Shown here: positions 13,073 through 15,551 of the stretch, one piece after another | Layout of the letters: each line of letters starts with the position of its first letter | Position numbering within the stretch: the stretch's first letter is position 1 | Origin: Cytophagales bacterium | Lineage (GTDB): Bacteria; Bacteroidota; Bacteroidia; Cytophagales; Cyclobacteriaceae | Direction of reading: 5' to 3' | DNA: 15,551 nucleotides | Assembly: GCA_027317105.1 (NCBI GenBank) | Contig: DAHVFH010000084.1 | Span: 1-15,551 of the forward strand | Made by a program: the position numbers and the translations under genes | The notes under the pieces: model-generated | Told to the model about the DNA's origin: nothing | The model's input: only the letters and a program-made list of their open reading frames with translations | Databases searched by the model: none

Positions 13073-15551
13073 TCGGCAATAAGCGGCTGAAGGAACTCAA
13101 TGGCGCGCTCAACGGTCTCTACGTTTTCGGTGATAAGAAGCAGTTTCCCTGCAGTGTCTTTCATCCGGCAGCTTTTAGAGCGGGTTTGCACAAAAGATAA
13201 AATTTTTCCGAATATACCCGACTTAAAATAGGCTTCATTTCCTGAGAGGAACTGCAAACGGAGCTTTCCGTTTTTCAAACTAATTTTTTCAAACCCTATA
13301 ATTTCTCCTAGCCAACGTAGGCGGACGGTATTGATCAATTGCTCGACAGGGGTTGGGTACGAACCGAAACGATCTTTGAGTGAGTCACTGAATTTTTCTA
13401 GTGCATCTTCGTCTGCGATACTGTCTAGTGTTGAATATAATTGCAGTCGCTCTGCAGCGCTGTTGATATAGTCATCTGGAATGAGGATTTCTAAATCAGT
13501 CTCGATCACACAATCGGGTACCATTAGCTTAGCCTTTTCCGAAAGTTCCTCGGCAAAGAGTTCTTTGAATTCCGTTTCTTTTAATTCTTGAATGGCATCG
13601 TCAAGGATTTTGTGATAGGTATCAAAACCCAGGTCGGTAATGAATCCGCTTTGCTCTGCACCCAACAAATTTCCGGCACCACGAATATCAAGGTCGCGCA
13701 TGGCCACTTTAAAGCCATCGCCCAATTCAGAGAATTCTTCCAAGGCAGCCAGCCGCTTTCGCGAATCGGAGGACAAGACCATCGTGGGTGGGGTCAACAA
13801 ATAGCAATAGGCCTTTTTATTTGATCGTCCTACGCGCCCACGCATTTGGTGAAGGTCGCTCAGACCGAACAAGTGGGCATTATTAATAATGATTGTGTTG
13901 GCGTTGGGGATATCCAGACCAGACTCAATAATATTTGTTGAAACCAAAACATCGTATTCACCCTCAATGAATTTCACCATTACTTTTTCCAGTCGGTCGC
14001 CATCCATTTGGCCATGAGCAATACCGATCCTGGATTCGGGAACTAATTTGAAAACTACGTTGGCAACTTGCTCAATATCACTGATGCGATTATGTACGAA
14101 AAATACCTGGCCACCTCGTCTAAGCTCGTAACTGACGGCATCACGGATTTTGGTTTCATCGAAAGTATGGAGTTCGGTGGTTACCGGTTGACGGTTGGGA
14201 GGAGCTGTTGCGATAATGCTTAGATCACGAGCGCCCATTAAAGAAAAATGCAGGGTGCGCGGAATGGGTGTTGCGGTTAGCGTTAGTACATCCACATTTA
14301 CTTTCAATTCTTTAAGCCGATCTTTTGTTTTCACACCGAATTTCTGCTCTTCATCAACGATCAACAAACCGAGATCTTTGAATTCGACATCTTTGCTCAC
14401 AACGCGGTGAGTGCCAATTATTATGTTGATGGTTCCCGATTTTACTTCGGACAAAATTTCTTTTATCTCCTTATTTGTTTTGAATCGGGAGACGTATTCA
14501 ATTTTAACAGGGAAATCAGCAAGCCTTTCGGAGAACGTGCGCCAGTGCTGCATGGCTAGGATGGTAGTGGGCACAAGCACACAAACCTGCTTGCCCTCGG
14601 TGGTTGCTTTAAAAGCGGCACGAATGGCCACTTCAGTTTTACCAAAACCTACATCACCGCACACCAATCTATCCATAGGATGGGGTAGTTGCATATCCTT
14701 CTTCACGTCTTCAGTAGCCTTGGCCTGGTCTGGTGTGTCTTCATAGATAAAAGAAGTCTCCAGTTCTGCCTGCAAAAAACTATCCGGCGCAAAAGCAAAA
14801 CCATTGACTTGCTTTCGTTTGGCATAAAGGGAGATCAACTCTTTGGCAATGTCTTTTACCTTCTTTTTTACTTTGGCTTTTTTACTTTCCCATTCGCCAG
14901 AGCCAAGTTTGCTGATGGCCGGAGGTGTGCCCTCTCTGCCGGAATACTTCGATATTTTATGAAGCGCGTGAATGCTCACCGTCAACAAATCATCATCCCG
15001 AAAAACCAACCGAATAGATTCTTGCTCTTTCCCGTTTATCTCTTTCTTTTCAAGACCAGCAAACTTGCCAATGCCATAGTCAATGTGGGTAACAAAGTCT
15101 CCCGGTTGTAGCGATTGCAATTCACGAAAAGTGAGTGCTTTGGATTTCGAAAATTTTTCTTTTGCCTGATAGCGATGATAGCGCTGAAAAATCTGGTGAT
15201 CCGTATAACACGCTACCTTCATTTGTGCGTCCACAAATCCTTGACGCAACGTAAAATCTAATGGCTGAAAATGTAGCTCTGGATGGATTTCCTCAAATAT
15301 CCCTTGCAACCGTTCAACCTGCTTGGGTTGGTCGGAAGCAATAAAGTTTTCAAAATCCTTTTGCTGAAGTTCCAGAAGGTTAGCCGCCAGCAATTCAAAG
15401 TTTTTGTTAAAGGACGGCTGAACCGAAGACTTGAATTCATATTTCTTTTCCGACTCAAAATAAAACCGTTGACCGAACTCAATGCAAACAAATTTTTTCA
15501 GATGCTTTTCGAATTCGCCAACAGCCTCAAATAATTGAAAAGGCTCGAGTA
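13033..15551 (-). CDS. mfd: Transcription-repair coupling factor Mfd, N-terminus beyond the window
   Basis: Mfd removes RNA polymerase stalled at DNA lesions and recruits UvrA. The frame runs without interruption off the right edge (an internal TTG at 15393 is not the true start), giving about 838 of an expected 1100-1150 residues; most of the N-terminal UvrB-like region is missing. Present in order are the RNA-polymerase-interaction domain (LQPGDFVTHIDYGIGKFAGLE), Walker A GDVGFGKTE (near 14.65 kb), the DEEQ box (14344-14355), LTATPIPRTLHFSLMGARDLSII, the motif V/VI region STNIIESGLDIPNANTIII and HQMRGRVGRSNKKAY (near 13.83 kb), and the C-terminal regulatory domain (TDLEILIPDDYI onward). All helicase motifs look intact. 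The 3' end overlaps the convergent 83-residue gene by 40 bases, and no terminator is visible after it. Confidence 0.97.
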   Translation of the reverse strand, partial: LEPFQLFEAVGEFEKHLKKFVCIEFGQRFYFESEKKYEFKSSVQPSFNKNFELLAANLLELQQKDFENFIASDQPKQVERLQGIFEEIHPELHFQPLDFTLRQGFVDAQMKVACYTDHQIFQRYHRYQAKEKFSKSKALTFRELQSLQPGDFVTHIDYGIGKFAGLEKKEINGKEQESIRLVFRDDDLLTVSIHALHKISKYSGREGTPPAISKLGSGEWESKKAKVKKKVKDIAKELISLYAKRKQVNGFAFAPDSFLQAELETSFIYEDTPDQAKATEDVKKDMQLPHPMDRLVCGDVGFGKTEVAIRAAFKATTEGKQVCVLVPTTILAMQHWRTFSERLADFPVKIEYVSRFKTNKEIKEILSEVKSGTINIIIGTHRVVSKDVEFKDLGLLIVDEEQKFGVKTKDRLKELKVNVDVLTLTATPIPRTLHFSLMGARDLSIIATAPPNRQPVTTELHTFDETKIRDAVSYELRRGGQVFFVHNRISDIEQVANVVFKLVPESRIGIAHGQMDGDRLEKVMVKFIEGEYDVLVSTNIIESGLDIPNANTIIINNAHLFGLSDLHQMRGRVGRSNKKAYCYLLTPPTMVLSSDSRKRLAALEEFSELGDGFKVAMRDLDIRGAGNLLGAEQSGFITDLGFDTYHKILDDAIQELKETEFKELFAEELSEKAKLMVPDCVIETDLEILIPDDYINSAAERLQLYSTLDSIADEDALEKFSDSLKDRFGSYPTPVEQLINTVRLRWLGEIIGFEKISLKNGKLRLQFLSGNEAYFKSGIFGKILSFVQTRSKSCRMKDTAGKLLLITENVETVERAIEFLQPLIADQSFKSAKETSSV

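Noticed and set aside
15258..15491. Minus-strand frame at the mfd 5' side (MFALSSVNGF...)
   Set aside because: Out of frame with the continuous mfd reading frame that runs to the window edge.
1..15551. CRISPR arrays, insertion sequences, prophage genes, tRNA or rRNA genes
   Set aside because: No regularly spaced repeats, transposase or integrase motifs, or structural RNA signatures were seen on either strand; the region reads as core chromosome.

Overview
The window looks like chromosomal DNA of a gliding-lineage Bacteroidota bacterium, probably order Cytophagales. The support is a GldJ-type lipoprotein, a Big_5-type lipoprotein with the Bacteroidota 'C-A-x4-P-T-G-G-P-K-D-T-x-P-P' N-terminus, a DUF4175-type membrane/coiled-coil protein, a YbeY with the GYKD active-site variant, promoter-like TTTG-N19/21-TAnnTTtG elements in place of E. 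coli-type boxes, and a low-to-moderate GC content. I see no mobile element, CRISPR array, tRNA or rRNA.

Layout. 1-800 (minus): 5' part of a secreted TPR protein, cut by the window edge. 801-1035: AT-rich non-coding DNA with two perfect and three one-mismatch DnaA boxes. By hand count the GC skew of the + strand flips from C-rich to G-rich across it, although the genes on both sides point the same way. I read this as a probable chromosomal origin (oriC). 1036-9637 (all minus): a tightly packed, largely coupled run of six genes, in transcription order DUF4175-like protein, RsbW-like ATP-binding protein, ybeY, mnmG, a zinc-ribbon SAM methyltransferase and the Big_5-type lipoprotein. A candidate promoter lies at 9684-9714. 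Between ybeY and mnmG are two parS-like ParB sites, one of them written inside the last codons of ybeY. 9741-10460 (minus): a two-gene unit of an AhpD-like CxxC protein and a small unknown protein. 10479-11204 (plus): comF, diverging from that unit with an 18-base gap and converging on gldJ (11248-12555, minus) across a perfect two-way terminator. 12556-12820: mostly empty. 12821-13072 (plus): a small unknown protein whose end overlaps tail-to-tail with mfd (13033 to the window edge, minus, N-terminus missing).

How it fits together. The most notable content is not a gene system but an apparent replication and segregation centre: putative oriC (about 0.85-1.03 kb) and a parS pair (about 5.4 kb) within 4.6 kb of each other and close to mnmG (gidA), a gene that borders oriC in many bacteria. 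The operon ties tRNA wobble modification (mnmG), rRNA processing (ybeY) and an envelope/regulatory pair (DUF4175 + ATPase) to that region. All functional calls are from reading motifs; no database search was possible.
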